Below, one piece after another: positions 9,299 to 17,621 of a DNA stretch of 39,407 nt. Both the position numbers and the translations under genes were made by a program. Within the stretch, counting starts at the first letter, position 1, and the number at the start of each line of letters is the position of its first letter. Where the stretch lies: NCBI GenBank assembly GCA_030621515.1, contig JAUXHN010000014.1, positions 1-39,407 on the forward strand, given 5' to 3'. This DNA comes from Deltaproteobacteria bacterium. Lineage in GTDB: Bacteria; Myxococcota_A; Polyangia; JAAYKL01. Under the pieces are notes generated by a model. That model was not told where the DNA came from, ran no database searches, and worked only from the letters and a program-made list of their open reading frames with translations.

Positions 9299-10810
9299 TC
9301 AGTGCTCACCCATGTAGCCGAGCCCCTTGAGTTTCTCCACGGTGTCCTTGTCGAGGATTGTCTTCTCGGCCTCGCCCTCGAGAGAGTCTTGATGGGCGCG
9401 CACCATCCTGTCGAAACCGGCGGCAAGTTGTTCAGTATGGGCGTCGTGCTCGCCGGCAAGAAGGTTCCTTCGCTCCTTCGGATCGCTCTTCAGGTCGTAT
9501 AGCTCGATGCGGGCCGGATTGGGGGGGATGAAGCCGCGACCGTGCTTCTCCACGCTCTCCTTGCCGATAGTGATGATGTACTTGTATCGATCCGTGCGGA
9601 TGCTCTTCTTCTCTTCCTTGCGGGCCATGGCTTCGGTGAATACTCCCGGCCTCTTGGAGACGGGTTTCGAGCCCATCCAGTAGGGTTTGAGCGAGATGCC
9701 CTGCATCTGGTTCTTTTTTGGAGTGACTTCCAGGAAGTCGAGGATGGTGGGCATGATATCGATGGTGCTGACCGGGTCGCCGATGCGGGTTCCGGCTGCG
9801 TACTGCCTGGGAAGCTTGATGACGAGCGGAACGCGGATCATCTCCTCGTACAATGTGTGCCCGTGCACATTGTAGAATAACATGGGGTTGTGATCTCCCA
9901 GCTCCTCGCCGTGGTCGCTGGTGAATACGATCATGGTGTTGTCGTACAGACCCTTCTTCTTGAGGAGCTTGACCAGCTTTGCGAGCCATCTGTCCTGCTT
10001 GAGAACTCCGCCCACGTACAGGGATTCGCACACCTCCATGTTGAAAGCCTCGTTGTCCCTGAGCACGTTCCGCTGCTTCTTCCTCAAGCCGGATGCGCCC
10101 GCCGGCCAGACCGAGGCCAGGGAGATGTCGGCGATGTGGTTAATCTGTGCCGCAATAGTCCTTCCCGTGTCGTTTGGAAGCACGTCGGGCACGAAATCGG
10201 CGTTGAGATAGGGAGCGTGAACCTCGAAGTGATGCCAGAAGAGGAAGAACTGCTCGCCCGAGTTGTTGCGGATCCAGTCAAGCATTTCGCCCATGTTTTC
10301 ATGGCGCAGTTTGAACATGGCGGTGCCGTAGTAGCCGAAGCCCTGATCGAAGCCGATGTTCGGATCTACCGGTCCTCCGGCGGTGAAGGCCACGGTCTTG
10401 AAGCCGGAGGCCCTGAGAACCTCCGCCAGGGTGACCCGATGGGCGGGGAGCTTGAAGAAATCGCCCCTGCCGAAGAGGGCGCTCCACATATCAATGAACG
10501 AGGAGGTGAGGCCGTGGGTGGATGGGTAGAGGGAGGTCAGCATGCTCAGGTGCGCGGGCGTGGTCCAGGGGGAGTTGGTGATCAAGTTCTCGAAAACGAT
10601 GCCCTCCGATGCCATGGCGTCAAGATTGGGGCTGGACCGGCGCTTGTCATAACCGTAGCAGCCCAATCGATCCGCCCTGAGAGTGTCCGCCGAGATCAGG
10701 ATGACGTTGAACTTCCCGGTTTTCGGATCCGGCGCGCTCGGTTTTTCCTCGCCCCCGCAAGAGGCGAACACCAGGATGGAGAGCAGTGCCATGAAGGTCG
10801 CTTGTTTCAC
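9299..10810 (-). CDS. Sulfatase-fold (alkaline phosphatase superfamily) predicted lipoprotein
   Basis: NVILISADTLRADRLGCYGYDKRRSSPNLDAMA, SPWTTPAHLSMLTSLYPS, FTSDHGEELGDH; GTG start at 10810 overlaps the upstream stop (GTGA); lipobox-like LLSILVFASCGG. Confidence 0.88.
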   Translation of the reverse strand: MKQATFMALLSILVFASCGGEEKPSAPDPKTGKFNVILISADTLRADRLGCYGYDKRRSSPNLDAMASEGIVFENLITNSPWTTPAHLSMLTSLYPSTHGLTSSFIDMWSALFGRGDFFKLPAHRVTLAEVLRASGFKTVAFTAGGPVDPNIGFDQGFGYYGTAMFKLRHENMGEMLDWIRNNSGEQFFLFWHHFEVHAPYLNADFVPDVLPNDTGRTIAAQINHIADISLASVWPAGASGLRKKQRNVLRDNEAFNMEVCESLYVGGVLKQDRWLAKLVKLLKKKGLYDNTMIVFTSDHGEELGDHNPMLFYNVHGHTLYEEMIRVPLVIKLPRQYAAGTRIGDPVSTIDIMPTILDFLEVTPKKNQMQGISLKPYWMGSKPVSKRPGVFTEAMARKEEKKSIRTDRYKYIITIGKESVEKHGRGFIPPNPARIELYDLKSDPKERRNLLAGEHDAHTEQLAAGFDRMVRAHQDSLEGEAEKTILDKDTVEKLKGLGYMGEH

Positions 10811-12285
10811 CGAGAAGTCTTCTTTCGCTTCGTGCCTCTGGGTAAATACACCACGAACTTGTCGTTCCTCAAGGCGGGGCTGTAATTTGTTGCGACGGTC
10901 TTCATGAACGCGCGGTGTGCTTTCTTCGGTTGCCTGCGAAGGGACGGGTTGATCCACTTGAAGTTCCAGACCGGGTTCCCGATCAAGAGCACTATCGCCG
11001 CGGGCTCCTTGCCGGTCACCGCGTCGGTGATGAGCTTCAATGTAGTGAAGTGCAGACGTTCAGCTCGTTTCTCCTCGCCTGGCCCCATGGCGCTGAACAT
11101 GCCCATTTCGGTGCCCGCGATGATCTCGCGGCCCGATTCCACCGCCACGATGGGAATAGATGTGAGGATAGGGCCGTCGGCAGCGGAGCTTTCGATGAAT
11201 GCGGCGACCTCATTCAGGGCGGTCGACGTGTCTCCCCTTGCCAGCCTGGGCAGCGGGTGGAAGAGCACGAGCAGTGGAAGCAGCCATACCACGTGACGAA
11301 GGGGGCTGCCGTTTCCGGTGGCCAGCGTCCAGCCGGCGGCCAGGCCGGCGACGGAGGCTGTCAACGTTGCCGGTGCGATGTAGTTGCCGTACGAACTCGA
11401 CGGGATCATGGGGATGGTTATGCCGGCGGTGGCTGCCGCGAGGAGCAAGGCGACGGTCCATTGCCTCGTCCTGACCAGCCGGGGAAGAGTCATCAATCCG
11501 GTGGCGAGCACCATGATCGCGGCCGGGGAGATCTTCCACCACTGGATCCAGTTGCCCAGCACCCGGCGATCGAAAACCGAGGCCAGGTGGTACTCCCACG
11601 TGTTGAACAACGCTGCCTGCAGATCCGCCGCAAAGAACGGGAGCAGGAAGGCAAGGGCGAACCCCGACGGTACGGCGATCGCGAGCAGTCTGCGCCGGGT
11701 GTCCGGCGCCTCGACAATGAAGACTACGGCCAGAACAGCCGTCACCGGCGCGACCGAGAGGCGACACCCGACGGCGAGGGCCGCGAAGACGCCGAACGCG
11801 ATGAGCCGCCTCATGTATGGGAATCTGGTTATGGCGGCGGCGGTGGCGAGGGAGAGGAACATGGTCGCGGCGCCGTGGCTGTTGCCCATTCCGACCAGCT
11901 GTACGAAGTGGGGGGATGACACCACGCAGAAGGCGGCCAGGATGCCCGGCTCCCATCTTCCGAAGCGCTGGCGAAGGGCGAGGATAGCCGCGAGGAGTCC
12001 GATGCACGACCAGGTGATGTTGAGGATCCGCTGGGTTGTGAGCCCGAAGCCGAAGACCTTCATCATCGCGCCGTTCAGGTACGGCAGCAGGGGCATCTGA
12101 GTGTACGAGAAATCGCGGTACGGGATCTCGCCGGCCATCACCTTGCGCGCGGCGATGGCGTAGAATCCCTCGTCCGCGCCCATGCGCCCGTGGTCCAGAT
12201 AATAGCAGAACAACCCCAGGTGAAGCCCGAACACCACCGCGAAACCCAGACATATAAGGGCTGTTTTGGTAATGTTGTTTCGCAC
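10807..12285 (-). CDS. GT-C-fold membrane glycosyltransferase (GT39/ArnT-like)
   Basis: N-terminal TM helix, then MGADEGFYAIAARKVMAGEIPYRDFSYTQMPLLPYL (DE motif in first loop) and many TM segments; GTG start at 12285. Confidence 0.75.
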   Translation of the reverse strand: MRNNITKTALICLGFAVVFGLHLGLFCYYLDHGRMGADEGFYAIAARKVMAGEIPYRDFSYTQMPLLPYLNGAMMKVFGFGLTTQRILNITWSCIGLLAAILALRQRFGRWEPGILAAFCVVSSPHFVQLVGMGNSHGAATMFLSLATAAAITRFPYMRRLIAFGVFAALAVGCRLSVAPVTAVLAVVFIVEAPDTRRRLLAIAVPSGFALAFLLPFFAADLQAALFNTWEYHLASVFDRRVLGNWIQWWKISPAAIMVLATGLMTLPRLVRTRQWTVALLLAAATAGITIPMIPSSSYGNYIAPATLTASVAGLAAGWTLATGNGSPLRHVVWLLPLLVLFHPLPRLARGDTSTALNEVAAFIESSAADGPILTSIPIVAVESGREIIAGTEMGMFSAMGPGEEKRAERLHFTTLKLITDAVTGKEPAAIVLLIGNPVWNFKWINPSLRRQPKKAHRAFMKTVATNYSPALRNDKFVVYLPRGTKRKKTSR

Positions 12286-12340
12286 AATAGATCCTTGCCA
12301 CGGGCGACCATGACGGGGCAAGGGAAAGCGGGGGTCGATC

Positions 12341-12436
12341 CTAAAACTGAAAGTAGATGAATTGCTGGTCAGTGTCCGGGCTAATGATTCGACACCCCAT
12401 CCGCGCCGCCCGGGCCGTGAGCTCCACCTCGCCAAA
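12341..12436 (-). pseudogene. Orphan 3'-end remnant of an MBOAT-type gene
   Basis: Minus-strand reading FGEVELTARAARMGCRIISPDTDQQFIYFQF* after an in-frame stop; the tail matches the MBOAT C-terminus at 24859 (VDTTEQFIYFQF*), with near-identical DNA (AACTGAAAGTAGATGAA shared exactly). Confidence 0.55.
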
Positions 12437-12507
12437 TTAGTAAACCGTAACGCGAGAATACCTCGATGACGGCTCTTCGTCGAGCGACCTGGATCACCCT
12501 CCCCGCA

Positions 12508-13350
12508 CTATCTGTCCTCAAACAACCTCGAGTAGCTGCCATTCTCCAGATGTCCGCCGATAAGCCCACGGATCGACCGCGCCTGCATCTCCCAGTGCTT
12601 CAGCATCAGCTCGGTCATCTTGCCAATGCCGTACCTTGGAAGAAAAAAAAGCAACATCGCGTAGTTTACGAAACAGTCCTGCAGGCACACCATTTGCGGC
12701 CTGTTCTTCTGCTCGAAATCGATCTTCACCTCCCCCTTTACCAACCCGATGTCCCGCGCCTCCGCACTCGTGCTTTGGCCCCAGCGGATCGAACTCCGGA
12801 TCGTGTCATCGCCGCTGAACTCCTCGCTGCCGAAGAGCATCATCACATCCTCGTTTTCGTACCAAAAAACGGGAAGATAAACCTCGACACCGAACGAACG
12901 GGCAAACTCGCCCACCTTCTCGACACAGCGAGGATGCTGGTACGGATAGCAGCTCATCATCACGTTGTGTCCGCCGTAGAGGTGCTCGACTCCGTTCCGC
13001 AGGCAGAACACCAACGCCCGGGCAAAGATCGCCGGGTTGCAGGTGGCGCACGGGAGGTTAGCCCACAGGCCGATCTTGAACATCTCCAACCGGGACCTTC
13101 GCCAGAGATGCCGATGCAACGCCCGGGCATCGAGAACGACATGAACGAACTCCGTATCCACATACTTCTCCCGCAGCATGTTCAGGCCCGGGAGCATATT
13201 CTCAGGTGAGTTGGCCAACTGATCGTGCCCGCGGTGAGCCATGGTGACGCACGTGAGCAGGTAGACCTTCCTCGCCTGCTGTGCGGCCCGGCTCGCCACC
13301 AACGTGGAGTCCACCCCGCCGGAGTACAGCACGGCCGCCCTATCCAACAT
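12508..13350 (-). CDS. PP-loop ATPase (adenine nucleotide alpha-hydrolase-like; QueC/asparagine-synthase-like N-terminus)
   Basis: AAVLYSGGVDSTLVAS signature; LPCATCNPAIFARAL Cys motif. Confidence 0.8.
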   Translation of the reverse strand: MLDRAAVLYSGGVDSTLVASRAAQQARKVYLLTCVTMAHRGHDQLANSPENMLPGLNMLREKYVDTEFVHVVLDARALHRHLWRRSRLEMFKIGLWANLPCATCNPAIFARALVFCLRNGVEHLYGGHNVMMSCYPYQHPRCVEKVGEFARSFGVEVYLPVFWYENEDVMMLFGSEEFSGDDTIRSSIRWGQSTSAEARDIGLVKGEVKIDFEQKNRPQMVCLQDCFVNYAMLLFFLPRYGIGKMTELMLKHWEMQARSIRGLIGGHLENGSYSRLFEDR

Positions 13351-13618
13351 CTCGATCTCCCCGGGTACTGCGCCGCTGCTCTTCGAACAGCCTCATCGTC
13401 TCAACCGCGTACCGGTGGCGCGGGTTCTTCGCCAGCAGCAAGCTCACTGCATAATACAGCTTATTGCTCAACCCAATCGGCAACACCGTGCTCGCCACCA
13501 GGGTCAGCGCGACAGCGACCCGTTCGTACCGCCGGGGAGCGTCCCGAAAGAACGATTGGAGCAACGCCGCGTTTCGCTTCAGTCGCTCGACGTTACGTGT
13601 CGTCTTTTCGTCAATCAC
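13340..13618 (-). CDS. Small protein of unknown function, one possible membrane segment
   Basis: 92 aa; fits between and overlaps neighbouring same-strand genes; VAVALTLVASTVLPIGL hydrophobic stretch. Confidence 0.55.
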   Translation of the reverse strand: MIDEKTTRNVERLKRNAALLQSFFRDAPRRYERVAVALTLVASTVLPIGLSNKLYYAVSLLLAKNPRHRYAVETMRLFEEQRRSTRGDRDVG

Positions 13619-13654
13619 GATCCGAACTCTCCTTGGGCCGCCCGTTGGCTGCCG

Positions 13655-15889
13655 CTAGTCACCGATAAACCACGGCCGCTCGCTCACACCCTTCTTGAGA
13701 GAATACCAGAAGACGACCGGGAGCTCCGGTTGTATCCCCCGAAACTCTGGTTCGCCGTACGTGAAGAAGATGCAGCCGTCGAGATGCCTGGTGAGTACCT
13801 GCCGGTCCTCATGGGTCACCGCGTGGTAACGCCGGGCCACCTCCTCTGCCCGTCGGGTGTCGTCACAGTGCCTGGCCGCCCGACGGACGAAGTCCTCCCT
13901 GAGGGGAAAAGACGCCCACCGTTCCTCGAACACGGGATCGTTGATCGCTCCCACGACCGTGTCGAAGTCCAGCCCGTACCGCTCCCAGATCGAGCTCAAC
14001 AGCTCCGTCTCGAATCCCATCCGGGTGGCCTCCTCCCCCACCGCACCGAGGTACCGATCGATGATCTCGGCCTTCACCTCGTTGCTGCGGCCGTGCAGGT
14101 CGGCAAGGATCAGCCGCACGCTGCCCATTGGGTAGCCGGCGCAGTCGTTGACCGCCTCGACGATGGTCCGTAAGCGCTCGAGAGCGAATCGATCGGCAGT
14201 TCCCAACTCTTCGCGGGCGCCGACCCCCCAGTAGCCCGCGAACTCGAACGCCCCGCGTCGAAGGAGCGCACCCTGCACCAGATCCTCGATCCGGTCGATG
14301 TCCGGCGATCGCGCACGACGAATCTTCTGTGTATTGAACCTGCCGATGATCTCTCTCGCCTTTTCGCCGCTGAGCAGCTTGCGCAGATTCGCAACGTGAA
14401 CCTTGCCCAGTTGGTTGCGCGGCAGATCGGCAAGAAGTTCGAACCGGTCGGGGCACTTGTACGCGGAGAGCCGGTCGAAGACATATCGACGAAGGTCTCG
14501 GGCCAGCCCCGGCTCGTCCGACTCCGGCACACAGGCGGAGACGATCAGTTCCCCCTGTTTCCGATCGCGGATACCGATCGTCGTGCATTCCCGCACGCCG
14601 ACATGGCCGAGCAACACCCCATCGATCTCCTCGGGGTAGATCACATTGCCCTTGCGCTTGATGATGTTCTTGATCCGCCCGACGACCACGAGCTGGCCAT
14701 CCTCGTCCGTATATCCAAGATCGCCGCTCCTGAACCAACCGTCGCAGAGCGCGCCGGGACCAGCCTTCGGATTGCTGTAGCCCTTCATCACACAGTCGCC
14801 GCGAATCAGGATCTCACCGATCCCCAGTCCTCTCCCCTCAAGAGGGGCCGCGCCACCGACCGGTCGGATACGAACCTCGCAACCGAATGGCAGACCCGCA
14901 GTGTCGTAGCGCTTGCGCTCATCCGGCGGAGTCATCGTAGCCCAGGCCGTGGTCTCGGTGAGCCCGTATCCCTGATAGCACGGGAAACCAAACCGCTCCT
15001 CGAACTCGCGCCAGAGCCGCTCGTCCAGTTGAGCCGTACCAACCATGGCGTACTCCACCGAGGAGAGATCCTCCCCGGCGCCCCCTGGAAACAGGTCGAG
15101 CAACGAGGCCATGATCGACGGGGTGAGACTGAGTACGTTCACCGCCCGATCGGCAACGATCTTCCAGAAAAACCGGGCAATGGTGAACCCGTACACCTCA
15201 GCGAGCACGACGTGGGCGCCGCCACGAATGCAGCTCAGCCCGGTCAGCATCGGCGCGTTGATGTGATAGAAGGGGAGAACGCAGAGGAACCGGCGTCCCC
15301 CAGAGTACGGATACACGGAGACAAATGTCGCGGACATCGCGTCCAGGTTTCCGTGGGTCAGCACAATGCCCTTGCTGCTCTGGGTCGTCCCCGAAGTGTA
15401 GATGACAAGTGCCTCGTCCCCCGGGGCGCAGGGGACCACTGCCCACCCTTTGTCCTTGGTAACGCAGTTCTCCACAGCGATGTTGATCCACTGCAAGTCC
15501 ACCGCGTTCCACGCGCAGGCCAAGATCGAGTCGAACGCCTCGACCCGGACCTGTTCATCATGAAACACCAGCGCCGGTCGCGCATCCGCCAGCACCGCAC
15601 GCAACTCGTCGTCGTGGTGCTCTGCCCCGAGCGGCACCATCACGGCCCCCCGAGCGGCGCAGGCAAAGAAGAGCGGATAGAAGAACGGGTTGTTCCTGGT
15701 CAGGTAGGCCACCCGATCGCCACGGCCGATGCCCCGCTCGGCGAGCTGCTTTGCCACGGCGCGAGAGGCGGCCCGAAGGTTGCGATAGGTCAGCGAAACA
15801 TCCCCCCTGATGTCTGTCAGGAAGGTCGCCTCCGGCGTGGCCTCAACGGTAGCTTCAAGGATGTCAATCAGCGGGTTCGCGCCGCTCAT
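13655..15889 (-). CDS. AMP-binding acyl-CoA/acyl-ACP synthetase-like protein with an unassigned C-terminal module of about 240 aa
   Basis: LVIYTSGTTQSSKGIVLTHGNL, YQGYGLTETTAWATM, WFRSGDLGYTDEDGQLVVVGRIKNIIKRKGNVIYPEEID, RNQLGKVHVANLRK; then a long extension ending EPEFRGIQPELPVVFWYSLKKGVSERPWFIGD. Confidence 0.9.
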   Translation of the reverse strand: MSGANPLIDILEATVEATPEATFLTDIRGDVSLTYRNLRAASRAVAKQLAERGIGRGDRVAYLTRNNPFFYPLFFACAARGAVMVPLGAEHHDDELRAVLADARPALVFHDEQVRVEAFDSILACAWNAVDLQWINIAVENCVTKDKGWAVVPCAPGDEALVIYTSGTTQSSKGIVLTHGNLDAMSATFVSVYPYSGGRRFLCVLPFYHINAPMLTGLSCIRGGAHVVLAEVYGFTIARFFWKIVADRAVNVLSLTPSIMASLLDLFPGGAGEDLSSVEYAMVGTAQLDERLWREFEERFGFPCYQGYGLTETTAWATMTPPDERKRYDTAGLPFGCEVRIRPVGGAAPLEGRGLGIGEILIRGDCVMKGYSNPKAGPGALCDGWFRSGDLGYTDEDGQLVVVGRIKNIIKRKGNVIYPEEIDGVLLGHVGVRECTTIGIRDRKQGELIVSACVPESDEPGLARDLRRYVFDRLSAYKCPDRFELLADLPRNQLGKVHVANLRKLLSGEKAREIIGRFNTQKIRRARSPDIDRIEDLVQGALLRRGAFEFAGYWGVGAREELGTADRFALERLRTIVEAVNDCAGYPMGSVRLILADLHGRSNEVKAEIIDRYLGAVGEEATRMGFETELLSSIWERYGLDFDTVVGAINDPVFEERWASFPLREDFVRRAARHCDDTRRAEEVARRYHAVTHEDRQVLTRHLDGCIFFTYGEPEFRGIQPELPVVFWYSLKKGVSERPWFIGD

Positions 15890-16683
15890 GGTGTCGCCTC
15901 TGCTCCCCAGAGCCTGCCCAGATCCACATCGATCAGTCGACTGATCTCATCGACCTCGCGCCGATCGTGCCGTCGCTCGAGTTCGGCCCGGACCGCCGGA
16001 GGCATCTCAACATCCGCTCCCTTGAAGACCACCTCGGTGGTGGGGAACCTGTCCCACTCCACGTTCCGGGAGACCCCGAGAAAGTCGAAGATCTCACCGA
16101 GTACCCGTTGCGGGTGAGCGACCATCCGCTCAAACACGCCGAGGTACAGCTGATCAACGGGAAAGACCCGGCTCCAGTTGTTGATGATCGTCCGGTAGTC
16201 GCCCTGCCTGCAAATTTTGTCGCTGCGGGACGTCTCCAACAGCAGCTCTTCGGTCCAGTCCTCTCGCGGGATCTTCCGGATTACGGAAAGCTCCATCCGA
16301 ATATCGGACCAGTCGCGCGCCACGGGATGGCGCAGCAGCAGAATCAACCGAAGATTGGGCATGATCCGCCTGAGGAACAGGATCTTCCACAGGGGCAAGA
16401 TGCTGTAGGAACCCGTTATCTCACCCTTGCACCGTCCGCCGGCCGCCTCGAAGATCGAGGAGTACTCGGCGAGGGGCCGGGCGAAGTTTTTGTCGAAGTA
16501 CCAGACCGGCTTCTTCACGCACAGGAACAACTCGGGGTGCCGGTAGAGATTGCGGTGCAGCCAGGTGGTGCCGGCCTTGACCGCGCCAATTCCGAGGAAG
16601 TCAGGGAGATAGAGACCGTCGGTACGGCGAACACCGGCGGCGAGAAGCGCCTTCTCCAGGTATCCGCCAACGTGCAGTCTCAA
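15886..16683 (-). CDS. PAPS-dependent sulfotransferase
   Basis: LGIGAVKAGTTWLHRNLYRHPELFL (5'-PSB loop), LRLILLLRHPVARDWSDIRMEL (3'-phosphate binding); likely TTG start overlapping the upstream stop. Confidence 0.88.
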   Translation of the reverse strand: MRLHVGGYLEKALLAAGVRRTDGLYLPDFLGIGAVKAGTTWLHRNLYRHPELFLCVKKPVWYFDKNFARPLAEYSSIFEAAGGRCKGEITGSYSILPLWKILFLRRIMPNLRLILLLRHPVARDWSDIRMELSVIRKIPREDWTEELLLETSRSDKICRQGDYRTIINNWSRVFPVDQLYLGVFERMVAHPQRVLGEIFDFLGVSRNVEWDRFPTTEVVFKGADVEMPPAVRAELERRHDRREVDEISRLIDVDLGRLWGAEATP

Positions 16684-17348
16684 GCCCACTGGATCAACTC
16701 CACGTGCTCCCCGCACGGACCCACCACGAAGCCTACGGTCAACTCCCGTTGGTTCACGCGCACGTGGACCACATCACCGTGGATGCGACCGCCGTGAGCG
16801 CGGAGCCTCTCCATGTCTCCGGTCAGGTCCGTGGTCATGAAGGCGAGAACGACACACCCGGGATCGTCAATGAACTCGAACTCCCTGCGCTCCTCGGCGC
16901 AGGCTTCCAGCAGCAGTCGAACTCGGGACCCGAACAGGTTCTGCTCCATCTCCAACACGCGACGACCGTCCGTTCCCTTCTCTACAACACCGAAACCAAG
17001 TCCGTCGCGCCAGAACCGCTCACCGCGCTCGAGATCGCAGGTGCGCACCGCGATGGTGCTCCGGATACCGTTTGCTGCAACCGCGTCACAGAAGAATGGC
17101 CGGTACACCGAACCGCTCCCGCCGGGGATCCCCACACGACAGTTGATCAGCTCGACTGAGAACGTGCCATCGGCGCCTTGGTAGTACGCGATGTTCTTGC
17201 CCCGACCGCCGTAGAGCGACCCGTCCTCCCTGTCGTCGAAGAGGTCCTCCTGCTCGAACTCCTTCTGATATCCGAACGTCTCGAGGAGCGCCCCCGCCGC
17301 CGCCAAATCAGGCACAGCAATCTGAAGGTGGTCGACTCCCAAGATCAT
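16680..17348 (-). CDS. VOC/glyoxalase-fold protein
   Basis: Two beta-alpha-beta-beta-beta style repeats: MILGVDHLQIAVPDLAAAGALLETFGY and STIAVRTCDLERGERFWRDGLGFGVV; ends GPCGEHVELIQW. Confidence 0.75.
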   Translation of the reverse strand: MILGVDHLQIAVPDLAAAGALLETFGYQKEFEQEDLFDDREDGSLYGGRGKNIAYYQGADGTFSVELINCRVGIPGGSGSVYRPFFCDAVAANGIRSTIAVRTCDLERGERFWRDGLGFGVVEKGTDGRRVLEMEQNLFGSRVRLLLEACAEERREFEFIDDPGCVVLAFMTTDLTGDMERLRAHGGRIHGDVVHVRVNQRELTVGFVVGPCGEHVELIQWA

Positions 17349-17596
17349 GCTCGCTTGGCCTCGATGAAGCCGACCATACTGTCTATCGACTCGAAATTTT
17401 CTTTCTGAAGATCGTCCGGCTCGATGGTGATCGAGAAGCGCGCCTCTAGCTCCACGACGAGTTGGATCAGACCGAACGAATCGACGATGCCCTGTTGCAG
17501 CAGGGAATCCGAATCCTTCACCTCGTCCGACATCTTCGCCTTGAACTCCCTGGTCGTCATTAGGATCTCTCTGATCTCCTCACCAATCATGCGCAT
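17345..17596 (-). CDS. Acyl carrier protein (cassette 1)
   Basis: GIVDSFGLIQLVVELEARFSITIEPDDL: DS-x2-L phosphopantetheine site and ACP helix pattern; start position uncertain. Confidence 0.85.
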   Translation of the reverse strand: MRMIGEEIREILMTTREFKAKMSDEVKDSDSLLQQGIVDSFGLIQLVVELEARFSITIEPDDLQKENFESIDSMVGFIEAKRA

Positions 17597-17621
17597 CCTT
17601 TCATCCGCGGATCCCGGTATG

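Noticed and set aside
10915-11919. 334-aa plus-strand ORF
   Set aside because: Antisense to the GT39-like membrane protein; low-complexity Gly/Arg/Glu.
13655-14400. Isocyanide synthase (PvcA/Dit1), class I tRNA-synthetase-like or cyclodipeptide-synthase identity for the AMP-ligase C-terminal module
   Set aside because: Only a loose Rossmann-like impression by eye; no diagnostic motif, so left unassigned.
14396-16117. 573-aa plus-strand ORF
   Set aside because: Antisense shadow of the AMP-ligase and sulfotransferase; no recognisable domain.
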